Assembly (NCBI GenBank): GCA_965230415.1 | Contig: CBDDKZ010000005.1 | Coordinates: 2,852,001-2,916,000 of the forward strand | From: CBDDKZ01 sp965230415 | Lineage (GTDB): Bacteria > Bacteroidota > Bacteroidia > Cytophagales > JAAEPT01 | Reading direction: 5' to 3' | Length of the DNA stretch: 64,000 nt | Part shown: positions 41,491 through 50,844 of the stretch, piece after piece | Layout: the number at the start of each line of letters is the position of its first letter | Numbering within the stretch: the stretch's first letter is position 1 | Translations under genes and position numbers: made by a program | The notes under the pieces: generated by a model | Told to the model about the DNA's origin: nothing | Database searches by the model: none | What the model saw: the letters and a program-made list of their open reading frames with translations, nothing else

Positions 41491-41679
41491 GAATTTAATA
41501 AAATTCGCTCATAATCTGCCGGAGTAAAATGTGTGGAAAGTTATTGAGTACAATTTTTGATCAGTTAAAACTCATATAATCAGATATTTACGTAATATAG
41601 TGTTGGTGATTTTGCTTCAATTACAAGCTCTATTGACAGGCAAATTATAGGATTTACCAGGGGTTTCTACGTGGTTTTA

Positions 41680-42756
41680 TTAGTAGCTACTACTATCCAA
41701 TTTTGTTTTACCCCTGAATATGCGATAAATAATTAGGGTGTAGGATAAAACGAAAGGTATGCCTATTAATGCCAGTATAAACATGGTTTTGAGTGTAGAA
41801 ACGGAAGAAGCAGCATTATAAATATGCATATTGTTTAGCGGGTTTGTTTTGTTGAAAACCAGGTTAGGGAAAAGCCCCAAAGCAAACAATGCGATTAATC
41901 CGGCAATGAGCAATGACGAAGACAGAAAACACATGAAATAATTTTGCTTACGAAACATGCGTGGAATGTTTAACAATGCCAGGAAATTGAGTAGTACAAT
42001 TAGCCATCCCATAACAGATACCATATGGTGATGCTTCAGAACAAGTGTGTGCTGAGGACCATGTGCATCAATTAATCCGAATGAGAAATTGGCCATTAAA
42101 TTTGGGTGCAGTTTAAATGTATAGATCGTAACAAAAACAAATAAAATGGTAAAGGCTGCGTAAAACCACCAAAACCAACGTCGCGTCATGCTGTAAAGTA
42201 CGCCTTCGGTTTTAAAGCCTAAATAAATAATACCGTGCATGGCAAACATACTCACAGTAAAGAGCCCGGTAACAGTGGAATAAGGATTTATCAGAGACCA
42301 TTTGTCTCCTGCAAACTCAAATTGAGCGTCAAGTTGTAAGCCATTAACAGCATTACCTATTAAAAAGCCAAAAAGAAAAGCGATCATGACCGATCCGAGG
42401 AAAAAAAGGAAGTCCCAGGATTTTCGCCATGCTTTTGCGGGTTCCTTCGAGCGAAATTCCAGGGAGACGGCTCGAAGTATGAGGAATACCAAAAGGAGCA
42501 TGAATGGAAAGTAATAAGTAGAGAAAACAGTGGCATATACTTCTGGAAAAGCAGCAAATAGAGCCCCGCCGGCGGTAACAAGCCATACTTCATTACCATC
42601 CCATACAGGACCAATTGAATTCATTAGAATGCGTCGTTGCTCGTCGCCGCGGGCCAATAAATGTACTGTGCCAACGCCCAGGTCAAAACCATCCAAAATG
42701 GCATATCCTATCAAAAGAAAACCAACTATGAAATACCAAACGAAGTTATAATCCAT
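41680..42756 (-). CDS. cydB: cytochrome bd oxidase subunit II
   Basis: 358 residues with eight or nine membrane helices. WYFIVGFLLIGYAILDGFDLGVG at the start and GPVWDGNEVWLVTAGGALFAAFPEVYA are hallmark CydB sequences. Forms the bd-type quinol oxidase with CydA, reducing oxygen to water at high affinity in the inner membrane. The start ATG overlaps the CydA stop by one nt. Confidence 0.95.
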   Translation of the reverse strand: MDYNFVWYFIVGFLLIGYAILDGFDLGVGTVHLLARGDEQRRILMNSIGPVWDGNEVWLVTAGGALFAAFPEVYATVFSTYYFPFMLLLVFLILRAVSLEFRSKEPAKAWRKSWDFLFFLGSVMIAFLFGFLIGNAVNGLQLDAQFEFAGDKWSLINPYSTVTGLFTVSMFAMHGIIYLGFKTEGVLYSMTRRWFWWFYAAFTILFVFVTIYTFKLHPNLMANFSFGLIDAHGPQHTLVLKHHHMVSVMGWLIVLLNFLALLNIPRMFRKQNYFMCFLSSSLLIAGLIALFALGLFPNLVFNKTNPLNNMHIYNAASSVSTLKTMFILALIGIPFVLSYTLIIYRIFRGKTKLDSSSY

Positions 42757-44150
42757 TACCCCAGGTGTTTTAATAAAACATTCATTTTGTCACGACGCTG
42801 ATCGTATTTAGACATCAAGGTTTTTTCCGGAGCATCGGGTCCGTGTTGTATTTCTTTATTCAACACATACAGCCAAACCAGAAAAAGAAGGAGATAGACC
42901 ACAGAAAATAAAATAATAGATCCAAGTATTTCACTGCCGCTCACTGTTTTTGAAATGGCGTCTTCAGTGCGCAGCAAACCATATACCACCCAGGGCTGAC
43001 GGCCGAATTCTGCTGTCATCCAACCTGTCTGGTTTGCTATAATTGGCAACACGACAGCAGGTACAAATAATTGAAGTAGCCATTTGGTAGAAAAGAGTTT
43101 CTTTTTAAGCGCAAACCACCCTACTAAAAGTAATAATCCGAGCATGGCCATGCCGCAGGCAATCATTAGATGGTAAACCTGAAATACCCTGTTGACAGGA
43201 GGTTGTTCATTTTCAGGAAAACTATTAAGACCTTTGACCTCATAATCGAAGTCTTCCGCTACTAAAAAGCTCAGCATTTTCGGAATAGCAAGGCCTTTCG
43301 TTTCCTGACTTTTTTGGTCGCTATAACCAAAAATATACAAAGGTGCTCCCTTTTCATTTTTATAAATACCTTCCATGGCTGCGAGTTTCGCAGGTTGGTG
43401 CGTTGCAACCATTTGAGCACTTTGGTGGCCGGCTAAGAACTGCGCCAGGAGAACAACACCAGAAACAAACACCCCGATAATGAAAGTACGTTGTGCCAAT
43501 TCCAGGTGCCTGTTTTTCACAATGTAGAAGGCCGAGATGCTAAGCACCAGAAATGAACCCTGAAGTAAGGCACCCAATAGTACGTGTACAACCCGCGTAT
43601 TGGCAGAAGGATTAAACACCATTTCCCAAAAACTGGTGATCACCGCACGCATTTGACCGTTTTCTGATACAAGTTCGTATCCTGCCGGTGTTTGCATCCA
43701 GGAATTGGCTACGGTGATCCAATAACCGGAAAGCATAGAGCCCAGAAAGACCATACAAGCGGCAAAAAGGTGCATTCTTGATGAGACTTTGTTCCAACCA
43801 AAGAGCAATACAGCGAGAAAGCCAGACTCAAGAAAGAAAGCAAATATTCCTTCAGCAGCCAGGGGGGACCCGAAAACATCACCGACGAAACGTGAGTAGG
43901 TGGCCCAATTAGTTCCAAATTCAAATTCCATCACAATACCGGTTGCCACACCAACAGAAAAGTTGGCAGCGAATATTTTTACCCAAAAGCGAGCGAGTTT
44001 TTCGTAGGCAGGATTCTTGGTACGTACATAGAGCGCTTCAATAATTACAATTATTAACCCCAACCCAATACTAAATGGAGGGAATATGTAATGAAACATA
44101 ATGGTTAACGCAAACTGAATGCGGGCGAGTATTTCGACGTCAAGATCCAT
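42756..44150 (-). CDS. cydA: cytochrome bd oxidase subunit I
   Basis: About 464 residues from ATG 44150 (MDLDVEILARIQFALTIMFH); an upstream in-frame ATG at 44192 adds 14 residues but would lie inside the preceding small gene. His ligand in RIQFALTIMFHYIFPP, GRQPWVVYGLLRTEDA and the long Q-loop area are typical CydA. It carries the haems b558, b595 and d and oxidises quinol. Operon with a small membrane protein upstream and cydB downstream. Confidence 0.95.
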   Translation of the reverse strand: MDLDVEILARIQFALTIMFHYIFPPFSIGLGLIIVIIEALYVRTKNPAYEKLARFWVKIFAANFSVGVATGIVMEFEFGTNWATYSRFVGDVFGSPLAAEGIFAFFLESGFLAVLLFGWNKVSSRMHLFAACMVFLGSMLSGYWITVANSWMQTPAGYELVSENGQMRAVITSFWEMVFNPSANTRVVHVLLGALLQGSFLVLSISAFYIVKNRHLELAQRTFIIGVFVSGVVLLAQFLAGHQSAQMVATHQPAKLAAMEGIYKNEKGAPLYIFGYSDQKSQETKGLAIPKMLSFLVAEDFDYEVKGLNSFPENEQPPVNRVFQVYHLMIACGMAMLGLLLLVGWFALKKKLFSTKWLLQLFVPAVVLPIIANQTGWMTAEFGRQPWVVYGLLRTEDAISKTVSGSEILGSIILFSVVYLLLFLVWLYVLNKEIQHGPDAPEKTLMSKYDQRRDKMNVLLKHLG

Positions 44151-44328
44151 TGTTTTTTCGGTTTTGCTGAAAGAAGAAGACTGTAAAAGCACAAAAGAGG
44201 ATACCTATGCCGACTTTAACAAAGCGTAGTGTTTCATGAGAAAAGCCAGTTTTTTTCAGGATTAAATAGCTAATCATGAGGGTGATAGCCAGTGCATATA
44301 AGCTTTTTTGTGACTTTTGCTGTGACAT
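44140..44328 (-). CDS. small membrane protein upstream of cydA
   Basis: 62 residues with two hydrophobic segments (LYALAITLMISYLIL and VGIGILFCAFTVFFF). It overlaps the cydA start by 11 nt, so it is probably expressed with the oxidase. Small single- or double-helix subunits (CydX/CydS) occur with bd oxidases, but I see no sequence match. Its start codon lies 4 nt from a promoter box, so the transcript is nearly leaderless or the true start is further in. Confidence 0.55.
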   Translation of the reverse strand: MSQQKSQKSLYALAITLMISYLILKKTGFSHETLRFVKVGIGILFCAFTVFFFQQNRKNNGS

Positions 44329-44332
44329 GTGT

Positions 44333-44340
44333 CAAAGTTA
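44333..44340 (-). promoter_or_regulatory. cyd promoter -7 box
   Basis: TAACTTTG on the minus strand matches TAnnTTTG. A TTG 20 nt upstream serves as -33 and lies inside the right arm of the 36-bp palindrome. Confidence 0.6.
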
Positions 44341-44348
44341 ATTATGAT

Positions 44349-44384
44349 TTATTTAATTTTCAATAATTATTGAAAATTAAATAA
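44349..44384. promoter_or_regulatory. perfect 36-bp palindrome over the cyd promoter
   Basis: 18-bp arms with no mismatch, core TTCAATAATTATTGAA, all A/T apart from two G/C pairs. It covers the predicted -33 element of the cyd operon, so it is a likely regulator-binding site. A weak terminator of the upstream gene is a less likely reading. Confidence 0.65.
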
Positions 44385-44461
44385 CAAAATCGTGAACAAT
44401 CACCTGGAAGAGGACCCTGGTTAAATGCCTTCGGAGTTATCTTGGTCGATTACCGTTTTAG

Positions 44462-46303
44462 TCAACTGGAAAACCGTTCCAAAAGTAAAGCTGTACAAAT
44501 AACCCGGTCGAAATAGGTGTTAAATTTCAGGTAGTATGTTGGGTTTTCGGCGTCAATTATAAGATGAAACACTTCTCTAAGGTATTTCAAGTCAAGCATA
44601 TTCTTTATTTTGTCATTCTTCTCCCAACGTACGATGGCTTCATCTATTTGCTTTTTGTCTCTTACAATCCGTTGCCAGCCGTCGATGCATTGGTAGCCAA
44701 ACTTTTCATTAAGCCTGATTTTGTCTGGCAGTCGTTGTTTCATGGCTTCACGAATGAGTTTACGCTTGTAAGTGAATTCATCGGGTAGCGCAAAACAAAA
44801 TTCCAATAATCGTAGATCTGAAGTTGGATCGATGATGTTTAGGTTAAAATGCAGCGCGTTGCTTTGCCAATAGTTACCCGATTCTGTAAATTGTTGCAGG
44901 CTTCTTTTTCTTCGTTGTACGGAGGAAAGTTTTTTAAGGCTTATGTTATAATTTTTGGTTTCGCGCCTGGCTTTTTGCGCTTTGGCAGAGGATCGAATTG
45001 GAGGAGCCAGGAACTTCAAGCCCTCTATCGTTTTTTCATAGAATATACCATCTAAAAATGGGAAGCTATACTTTAAGAGCTTCTTCACGCGCTGAATACC
45101 ACGGTAATTTTTGAGGATTGAAGCGATATTGTATTTAGGCCAACTTTTCCACGATATTCCTAAATTCCCATATTGTCCTGTTAGTATGGTATTGGTGCCT
45201 TGTTTTAGCGCTTGTTGGTAAATGTCCTGAAACCAATGTGCATTACTTGGTGTATATACAAGTCCGCCTGAAATAGCTATACACAATTTTAAGGCTTCCA
45301 GGTAAGTATAATTATTGCCATTTACGAAATTGGTCTGCATATTGCCATTGTAGTCTGCAATCTCCTGAGCAGGTTTTTCTTCGTTATAAATGCATGAATC
45401 TGTGGATAGGGGGCCATAGTCGTAAGCCGGAACAGCAGTGTATGTTCTTAAGACCTGGCCTTTATTTCTTAACATATCTGCAGTAAGAACAGCAACTGAA
45501 GAGGAATCAAGGCCACCGCTCAATGTACTCCCAAAGATTCCGGTGTGCCTCTGACGGTCTTTTAGCGCGAGTGAGAAAAGTTGTATCAACTCTTTATATG
45601 CTTCTTCTTTGCTGATTGATTTGTTAATGGGAATCGTTTCCGGAGACCAATACTTCGATTCCGTCAATTGGTTTTGGCTAAACTCGAGATAACTCGAAGG
45701 GTAAACGTAGTCGATGCCTTTGTATAAGAATTTTCCTTTAAGCTGAGCTGCGCCGATACAGTAGCGCATTAGGTAATCGTTATTGAATTGTGGGGTGTAT
45801 GATGTTAAGCCTAAAAGACCATGAAGATTAGAGCAAAATATAAGGGAGTTATTTTTGCGAAGGTAATAACATGCAGTACCGCCAATATGATCTTTTGCGA
45901 GAAGTAGTCGCTTTTGATTATTGTCCCATAGTGCAAAAACCCAGTCACCAATAAGGTGTTTTACACAGTCCTGCCCCCATTTTTTGTAGGAGCAGACTAT
46001 GAGTTCAGAATCCGTAATGGCATTGAGCTGCTGTTGAGGTATTTTGAGTTTGTCCATCAGCTCCTCACGCCCATCGAGACGGCTCGAAGCAACCAGAATG
46101 CATTCCTTGTCTTGATAAGGTTGTTTTTCGTTTTGTGATTGAAAAGTGGTCTTTCGATGCAAACAGCCTATTCCAATGTCAGATTCCAGTATTTGATTAT
46201 CAGCATCAAAGTCGTATTTAAGGCCTGTTTTTTTGAGTTCATCCAGAATCGTTTGTTTGTTTAGCTGCTTGTCAAAATCTACTACTCCGTAAATGATACT
46301 CAT
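44462..46303 (-). CDS. asparagine-synthase-like protein without Cys2
   Basis: 613 residues. N-terminal Ntn-like glutaminase fold (SSRLDGREEL, GDWVFALWD, DHIGGTACYY), then the ATP pyrophosphatase domain with LSGGLDSSSVAVL (PP-loop, 262-270). The residue after Met1 is Ser, not Cys, so it cannot use glutamine. The same loss is seen in beta-lactam synthetases and in lasso-peptide macrolactam synthetases (McjC type). No lasso precursor, leader protease or PqqD-like protein is visible nearby. Predicted to form an amide on an unknown substrate. Confidence 0.8.
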   Translation of the reverse strand: MSIIYGVVDFDKQLNKQTILDELKKTGLKYDFDADNQILESDIGIGCLHRKTTFQSQNEKQPYQDKECILVASSRLDGREELMDKLKIPQQQLNAITDSELIVCSYKKWGQDCVKHLIGDWVFALWDNNQKRLLLAKDHIGGTACYYLRKNNSLIFCSNLHGLLGLTSYTPQFNNDYLMRYCIGAAQLKGKFLYKGIDYVYPSSYLEFSQNQLTESKYWSPETIPINKSISKEEAYKELIQLFSLALKDRQRHTGIFGSTLSGGLDSSSVAVLTADMLRNKGQVLRTYTAVPAYDYGPLSTDSCIYNEEKPAQEIADYNGNMQTNFVNGNNYTYLEALKLCIAISGGLVYTPSNAHWFQDIYQQALKQGTNTILTGQYGNLGISWKSWPKYNIASILKNYRGIQRVKKLLKYSFPFLDGIFYEKTIEGLKFLAPPIRSSAKAQKARRETKNYNISLKKLSSVQRRKRSLQQFTESGNYWQSNALHFNLNIIDPTSDLRLLEFCFALPDEFTYKRKLIREAMKQRLPDKIRLNEKFGYQCIDGWQRIVRDKKQIDEAIVRWEKNDKIKNMLDLKYLREVFHLIIDAENPTYYLKFNTYFDRVICTALLLERFSS

Positions 46304-46317
46304 AAGGAGAGAATAAA

Positions 46318-46761
46318 TTATCCTACTTTTTCCAGGGACAAGGCGTTAATACAAAATCGTAGTCCGCTGGGTGGCGGCCCGTCGGGAAAGACATGGCCCA
46401 GGTGAGCGTCACATACATTGCAAATGACTTCTACTCTTATCATGCCATGACTAGTGTCTTTGATATAGGCTACGTGCGATTCGTCAACAGGCTGGGTAAA
46501 AGAAGGCCATCCCGTGCCGCTGTCAAATTTTTCCGCAGCATTAAAAAGTGGCGTTTTACAACATGTACATGCATAGATTCCAGGTGTGAATAAAGTGCAC
46601 ATCTCTGAACTGAAAGGTCTTTCCGTACCTTTGAGTCTGGTAACCTGATATACTTCCGGACTGAGCAATTGCTGCCATTCTTCTTCGCTTTTGATGACTT
46701 TTTTAGGAGGTACAGGGTTTCCTTTATTGGTGAATGAAATGATTTGATTCCAGTTGAGCAT
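46318..46761 (-). CDS. msrB: peptide-methionine (R)-S-oxide reductase
   Basis: 147 residues, complete MsrB domain: CTCCKTPLF and VCDAHLGHVFPDGP supply the zinc cysteines (CxxC pairs), SGTGWPSF is the conserved core, and RFCINALSL holds the catalytic Cys. Reduces methionine-R-sulfoxide in proteins using thioredoxin. No signal peptide, so cytoplasmic. Confidence 0.95.
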   Translation of the reverse strand: MLNWNQIISFTNKGNPVPPKKVIKSEEEWQQLLSPEVYQVTRLKGTERPFSSEMCTLFTPGIYACTCCKTPLFNAAEKFDSGTGWPSFTQPVDESHVAYIKDTSHGMIRVEVICNVCDAHLGHVFPDGPPPSGLRFCINALSLEKVG

Positions 46762-46828
46762 AAGTTCTTTGTGTTAGTGATTGCCAAAATAATAGCATAA
46801 GATTAAATCAGAGCTCATTTCCAATTAG

Positions 46829-47227
46829 CTAATTTTGAGTGCTTGTTTTTTTAGTCTTATATTTTGAGTCAAACTTAATGAATATATTTATCCAAATAAG
46901 GCGAGAAAGACGGAAGTTGAATGGTGCAAATAATATGGCGGCGATTACTCCGGTAATAAACATCCAATTAACAGAAGGGTCCTCGCTTAAGACATTAAAA
47001 GCTACAAAAGTGCTCACAACAATAGCTACCGAAAAAGCATATTGAACATACATTGCTCCGGTATAAAAAGAGGGCTCCGGTTCAAAGTATTGGCCACAAT
47101 TGTCACACTTTTCATGGATATGGCTCATTTTTGAGAGCTTTAACACACCATGTTTGAAAATTTTACTTTCCTGGCACCTCGGACAGGTCCCGTTGACTAT
47201 ACTGTAAATTTTCGTGCCCTTTTTCAT
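46829..47227 (-). CDS. DUF983 zinc-ribbon membrane protein
   Basis: 132 residues. Two CxxC pairs (GTCPRCQESK and HEKCDNCGQYF) form a zinc ribbon, PEPSFYTGAMYVQYA is the DUF983 signature, followed by two membrane helices. Function not established. It stands alone between msrB and the 123-residue gene. Confidence 0.85.
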   Translation of the reverse strand: MKKGTKIYSIVNGTCPRCQESKIFKHGVLKLSKMSHIHEKCDNCGQYFEPEPSFYTGAMYVQYAFSVAIVVSTFVAFNVLSEDPSVNWMFITGVIAAILFAPFNFRLSRLIWINIFIKFDSKYKTKKTSTQN

Positions 47228-47293
47228 TTACACGAAAATAATAAAATATTAGGAGACAATTGTAGTTTAAAAGAATTGTAACTGGTTTAAAAA

Positions 47294-47327
47294 TGAAGCA
47301 CATTCGGGTTTTAAGCCCGAAGGTGCT
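47294..47327 (-). terminator. hairpin terminator after 123-aa gene
   Basis: AAGCACCTTCGGG/CCCGAATGTGCTT stem with one mismatch, followed on the minus strand by CATTTTTAAA, 13 nt after the stop codon at 47341. Confidence 0.65.
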
Positions 47328-47340
47328 TGTTTCAGCGTTT

Positions 47341-47712
47341 TTATGCAGGTGTTTTTCCTGCTTTTATATTAATTTTTACGTATTCAATAGCGTCTTTTGG
47401 AGATTTTCCTTCTAATAAATACTTAACTACCTCACAAAGGTGGTAAGAGTGAAATCCTAACATAGATCGATGCAAGGGATCGTCCATAAATTCAGCTTTT
47501 AAATACTCTTCTTTTAGTTCAAATTCGTTGTCGTTATGCTTATGTGCAAGCATATCTCCAATTTCCTGGATTAAGCTACCAATTTCTTTCGCATCGCCGG
47601 TATCTACATGGTCTAATTTCGTTAATCCTAAGTATACTTCGTTGCCATGATCGGTGAAAAGTTTACCAACTGCTTTTTGTAGTCGCACAAAGCGAGTTTC
47701 TTCTTGTGTCAT
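47341..47712 (-). CDS. hypothetical protein (helical)
   Basis: 123 residues, predicted mostly helical (RFVRLQKAVGKLFTDHGNEV, EEYLKAEFMDDPLHRSMLG, HLCEVVKYLLEG). Not recognised. No signal peptide or membrane segment. Monocistronic, ended by its own hairpin terminator. Confidence 0.6.
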   Translation of the reverse strand: MTQEETRFVRLQKAVGKLFTDHGNEVYLGLTKLDHVDTGDAKEIGSLIQEIGDMLAHKHNDNEFELKEEYLKAEFMDDPLHRSMLGFHSYHLCEVVKYLLEGKSPKDAIEYVKINIKAGKTPA

Positions 47713-47812
47713 TTTGGTATAATTAATAGTTCAATTTTCTTAAGCAAGTAATGCTTTCGCACTAGTACAAATTTCAATCCAGAAACTACTACTTTTTTTC
47801 ACGTCTTCCAAA

Positions 47813-48373
47813 CTATTTTAACGTGATGTAGTCTGGCATTCGATGAATAAGACGTTTGTTGTAGGTGAATACTGGTTTGATTTTTAGCATTAATCGACTC
47901 ATGTGTCCATTTTTTTCTGCCAGGTCTATTCCAAATTGAATAATTGATTTTTGTCCCTGTTTATTTATGATCTCCATTACGTTCAGTTGTATTGAAATAG
48001 GTACGGTGCTAATCCCTTTTGCGGGGATTTCATAAATACGGTTTACGGCGCCGGTAGCAATTTTTTCCTCATCAATGTAAGCTTCCCATTCAAAACTGTT
48101 GAGCAAAACTCTTTTGTCGTTACTGTTTTTGAAGTCGATGGATGATTCGATACGCAGAGGAAGGTTTTTACGAGCATAACCCTTCATTAAAATGGCTTCT
48201 TCGGAAGGGTTGAAGTCATTTAGTGACGAAACCTCACTGATGTTAACATCATTCATGTAAATATTGTCGATAGGACGCAGGCGCATTTTACATATTTCGA
48301 TTTTTCTCGATGCGCATGACGTAATAAGTAACAAAAGGATGGCTATTGCCAGTATGTGAGTGTATTTCAACAT
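47813..48373 (-). CDS. LEA14-like lipoprotein
   Basis: 186 residues. Signal peptide with lipobox LITSCAS (Cys near residue 20), then a beta-sandwich pattern (LPLRIESSIDFKNSN, FEWEAYIDEEKIATG, GISTVPISIQL) resembling late-embryogenesis-abundant type 2 domains. Predicted periplasmic lipoprotein of unknown function. Starts 7 nt after the epimerase gene. Confidence 0.6.
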   Translation of the reverse strand: MLKYTHILAIAILLLLITSCASRKIEICKMRLRPIDNIYMNDVNISEVSSLNDFNPSEEAILMKGYARKNLPLRIESSIDFKNSNDKRVLLNSFEWEAYIDEEKIATGAVNRIYEIPAKGISTVPISIQLNVMEIINKQGQKSIIQFGIDLAEKNGHMSRLMLKIKPVFTYNKRLIHRMPDYITLK

Positions 48374-48380
48374 TTCTTAA

Positions 48381-49379
48381 TTATTGTCTTAGAAATAATA
48401 CCCCTTCTTCTTCATCAATTAAAGGATAAGGGTTATTGTTTAACATCATAAATCCATCCAGGTCCAGGTAATCGGCAAGTCCTGAGAGGTGAAAGGCCCC
48501 ATAAATTCCAAGGCCACTTTCTATCATGCAGCCCAGTAAGGTTTTCATGCCCAGATTGTGCGCCGTATTTAATTGGTCAATCGCATGAAGATAAGTACCC
48601 GATTTCATCATTTTTACGTTGATGGCGTGGAATTGTTCTTGTAATTCATTCCAATCAGGGTTATGTAATATTGATTCATCTGCCATGTATTCATAGCGAC
48701 CCTGGTCTTTTACCCATTTCATTTCTTCATTCATTGGGGCCGGTAATGGTTGTTCGAAAAAAATGATTGGAAGGTTTCCGAGGCGTTCTTCAAAAAGTAA
48801 GAAATCGTCAGGATCGGACCAACTTTCATTGGCGTCAATAATTAGGTAAGCATTGCCCAAAGAACTAATTACCTTAATAGATTCGATAGCTGTCGTTTTT
48901 TCTACTTTTAACTTGAGGTACTTAAAACGATTGAGTTCCCATTTTTTATAAAAAGCGCCCAGCATGGATGGTTCCATTATTGGTATCGAACTAAACGTAT
49001 GACGGGGAAGTGGAGTAGGAAGGTTATAGATATGATTAATAAAGGTGTTTTCCTTGTCGCACAACAGTTGGGTATAGGCAGCGCACAAACCAAACTTTAA
49101 TGATTGGCAGTAGGCAGGATTATTCAATAATTGGTCAAAATGTTGTATGCTCAGGTAGTCATTGGGAATGTTTTGAAGAAAATATTGAAATTGCTCTTCA
49201 ACGAGCGCCTGCGTTTCCCCATAACGTAAATTTGGAGCAATTTCGCCATGCCCTCTGAACTCGCCGTCGCTTACTTCAACAACAAAGTTTGTTTTCGATT
49301 CATCGCTCGACCGCGAAATTTTCCATGTGTATTTGAGTTGTAGTGGTAGTTTTTTAATCGTCCATTTTAGTCCACCCAT
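48381..49379 (-). CDS. enolase-superfamily dipeptide epimerase-like enzyme
   Basis: 332 residues, muconate-lactonizing subgroup. K-x-K in YLKLKVEK, metal ligands in IIDANESW, FFEQPLP and MADES, second Lys in NVKMMKSG, and CMIESGLGI near the end. The pattern fits L-Ala-D/L-Glu epimerases used in murein peptide recycling; other MLE-group reactions cannot be excluded. It overlaps the OmpA gene end by 13 nt. Confidence 0.8.
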   Translation of the reverse strand: MGGLKWTIKKLPLQLKYTWKISRSSDESKTNFVVEVSDGEFRGHGEIAPNLRYGETQALVEEQFQYFLQNIPNDYLSIQHFDQLLNNPAYCQSLKFGLCAAYTQLLCDKENTFINHIYNLPTPLPRHTFSSIPIMEPSMLGAFYKKWELNRFKYLKLKVEKTTAIESIKVISSLGNAYLIIDANESWSDPDDFLLFEERLGNLPIIFFEQPLPAPMNEEMKWVKDQGRYEYMADESILHNPDWNELQEQFHAINVKMMKSGTYLHAIDQLNTAHNLGMKTLLGCMIESGLGIYGAFHLSGLADYLDLDGFMMLNNNPYPLIDEEEGVLFLRQ

Positions 49380-50734
49380 TCAGTCAATTTCTGGTTTTTT
49401 GCATAAATCCGAAATTCTACACGCCTGTTTAGAGCGCGGCCTTCGAAGCTGTTACTCGAAGTCTTTGGTTTGAGTTCTCCCTTAGAGGTCGTGGAAAGCC
49501 TGTCTTTACTAATGCCCATGTTTAGAATGTAGTTATAAGCTTGTTTGGCTCTCTTCTGTCCAAGGAGGCTATTATACGCTTCCGATCCTAAATAATCGGT
49601 ATGGCCTATAATTTCTACGTTTAACTCCTTATTTGTGTTCATTATATCTACTAAACTGTCTAGCGTTGCCCTTGATTTGGGATACAGGTTTGTTTTATCG
49701 AAGTCAAAATAGATGATATAGTTATGCTTTGTGTTATGAAAATTAGCGGTATTCTTTAAGTGTTGGGTATCGGATCGCTTGAGGTTATTTAACGAAGAGT
49801 CGTCAGTTACCAGAGGAGCATCAGATGCCTCATGTGTTAAAACAATTTTAGGTGGTGGCTCATAATATTGTGGGTCTGCAAGCAAACCAAATTTGAATTC
49901 AGGGTCTTTGTGGCTGTTAAAGGAATGTGCTTCTAAAAATACCCCGGAATCTAAAACACGATCGCCTACATCGGCTATCGCTATTTTAATGCGGTAACTT
50001 TTTCCAGGAGTAACTTTTGCTATGGCCTGCAATAACTTCGTAAAACCATCAAATTGGATCGCATATTTAGAATTGCCTGATTCGTATTTGATTGCCGATC
50101 CCGACTTTTCAGAAAGTAAATTACGATGGTCATAAGTCTCATTGTCTACATAATAGTTCGTATTTCTTTTGTGGTTGACATGATCAATAGCAATTGGAAT
50201 GTCGGAATTAGGAACTTTAGCCAGGTTGGTCCGCGTTAGACCTGGACCTTCAATAAACAAACCAAATACGTCGTTGAAGGACTTGTCTACATATTCTTTG
50301 TATTCTTCTGATGCAAATACATAGTTGAATGATAAAAATTCGTGTTGAGGAGTGATTTTTAGTTCTATTACTGCCGCGTCATAGGTGTCGTGATTTACCA
50401 GTCTTTTGAGTTGTTTGTCTCCAGGAGTGCCAATGGATTTACCACTCGTTTCGCTATTGTTGGGTCCTGTTACTTCAAAAGCCAGGCCTGTTGATAAGAT
50501 GATACCTTGCTTCATGCCTAAAGTAAGACTACTGTCTTCAAAGGATGCTACGCAATGTCCTCCACCGATGTAATTAACACTTTCGACAAGCACCCCTTTT
50601 CCAAATAAATTTTTTCGGGCATAAAGGTTCACGTCAATAATTCGTTTAACTATGAGTTGAGCCATGACTTCATTACTCAAGAAAAGAATTGATGCGACCG
50701 TAATAAAAACATATTTAGCAGGGTATTTGAACAT
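49367..50734 (-). CDS. OmpA-family protein with choice-of-anchor L domain
   Basis: 455 residues. Signal peptide, then a choice-of-anchor L domain (VNYIGGGHCVASFED, GIILSTGLAFEVTGPN, FNYVFASEEYKEYV). C-terminal OmpA domain binds peptidoglycan: YFDFDKTNLYPKS, EIIGHTDYLGS, RAKQAYNYILN, NRRVEFRIY. Predicted outer-membrane-attached surface protein. It lies upstream of the epimerase, same strand. Confidence 0.85.
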   Translation of the reverse strand: MFKYPAKYVFITVASILFLSNEVMAQLIVKRIIDVNLYARKNLFGKGVLVESVNYIGGGHCVASFEDSSLTLGMKQGIILSTGLAFEVTGPNNSETSGKSIGTPGDKQLKRLVNHDTYDAAVIELKITPQHEFLSFNYVFASEEYKEYVDKSFNDVFGLFIEGPGLTRTNLAKVPNSDIPIAIDHVNHKRNTNYYVDNETYDHRNLLSEKSGSAIKYESGNSKYAIQFDGFTKLLQAIAKVTPGKSYRIKIAIADVGDRVLDSGVFLEAHSFNSHKDPEFKFGLLADPQYYEPPPKIVLTHEASDAPLVTDDSSLNNLKRSDTQHLKNTANFHNTKHNYIIYFDFDKTNLYPKSRATLDSLVDIMNTNKELNVEIIGHTDYLGSEAYNSLLGQKRAKQAYNYILNMGISKDRLSTTSKGELKPKTSSNSFEGRALNRRVEFRIYAKNQKLTEWVD

Positions 50735-50844
50735 CCTATAATTAATAACACCTTTCTAAACTATTTATTCTTAGCGGTTGTTTACTTTTACTGTTGACAG
50801 AATAATTTAATTATATTGCTAGCTAAACGTAAAGTTTGAATAGA

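Larger units (their letters stand above)
41031..41679. other. leader/promoter region of the biosynthetic cluster
   Basis: About 650 nt between the cluster and cydB. It contains a TATATTTG -7 box on the minus strand, a possible 35-aa leader frame and a short GC hairpin (CCCG/CGGG near 41082-41092) with a T-run. No other gene seen. Confidence 0.5.

Noticed and set aside
44462..46303. Lasso-peptide cluster
   Set aside because: Only the cyclase-like gene is seen; no precursor, leader protease, RRE protein or transporter within several kb.
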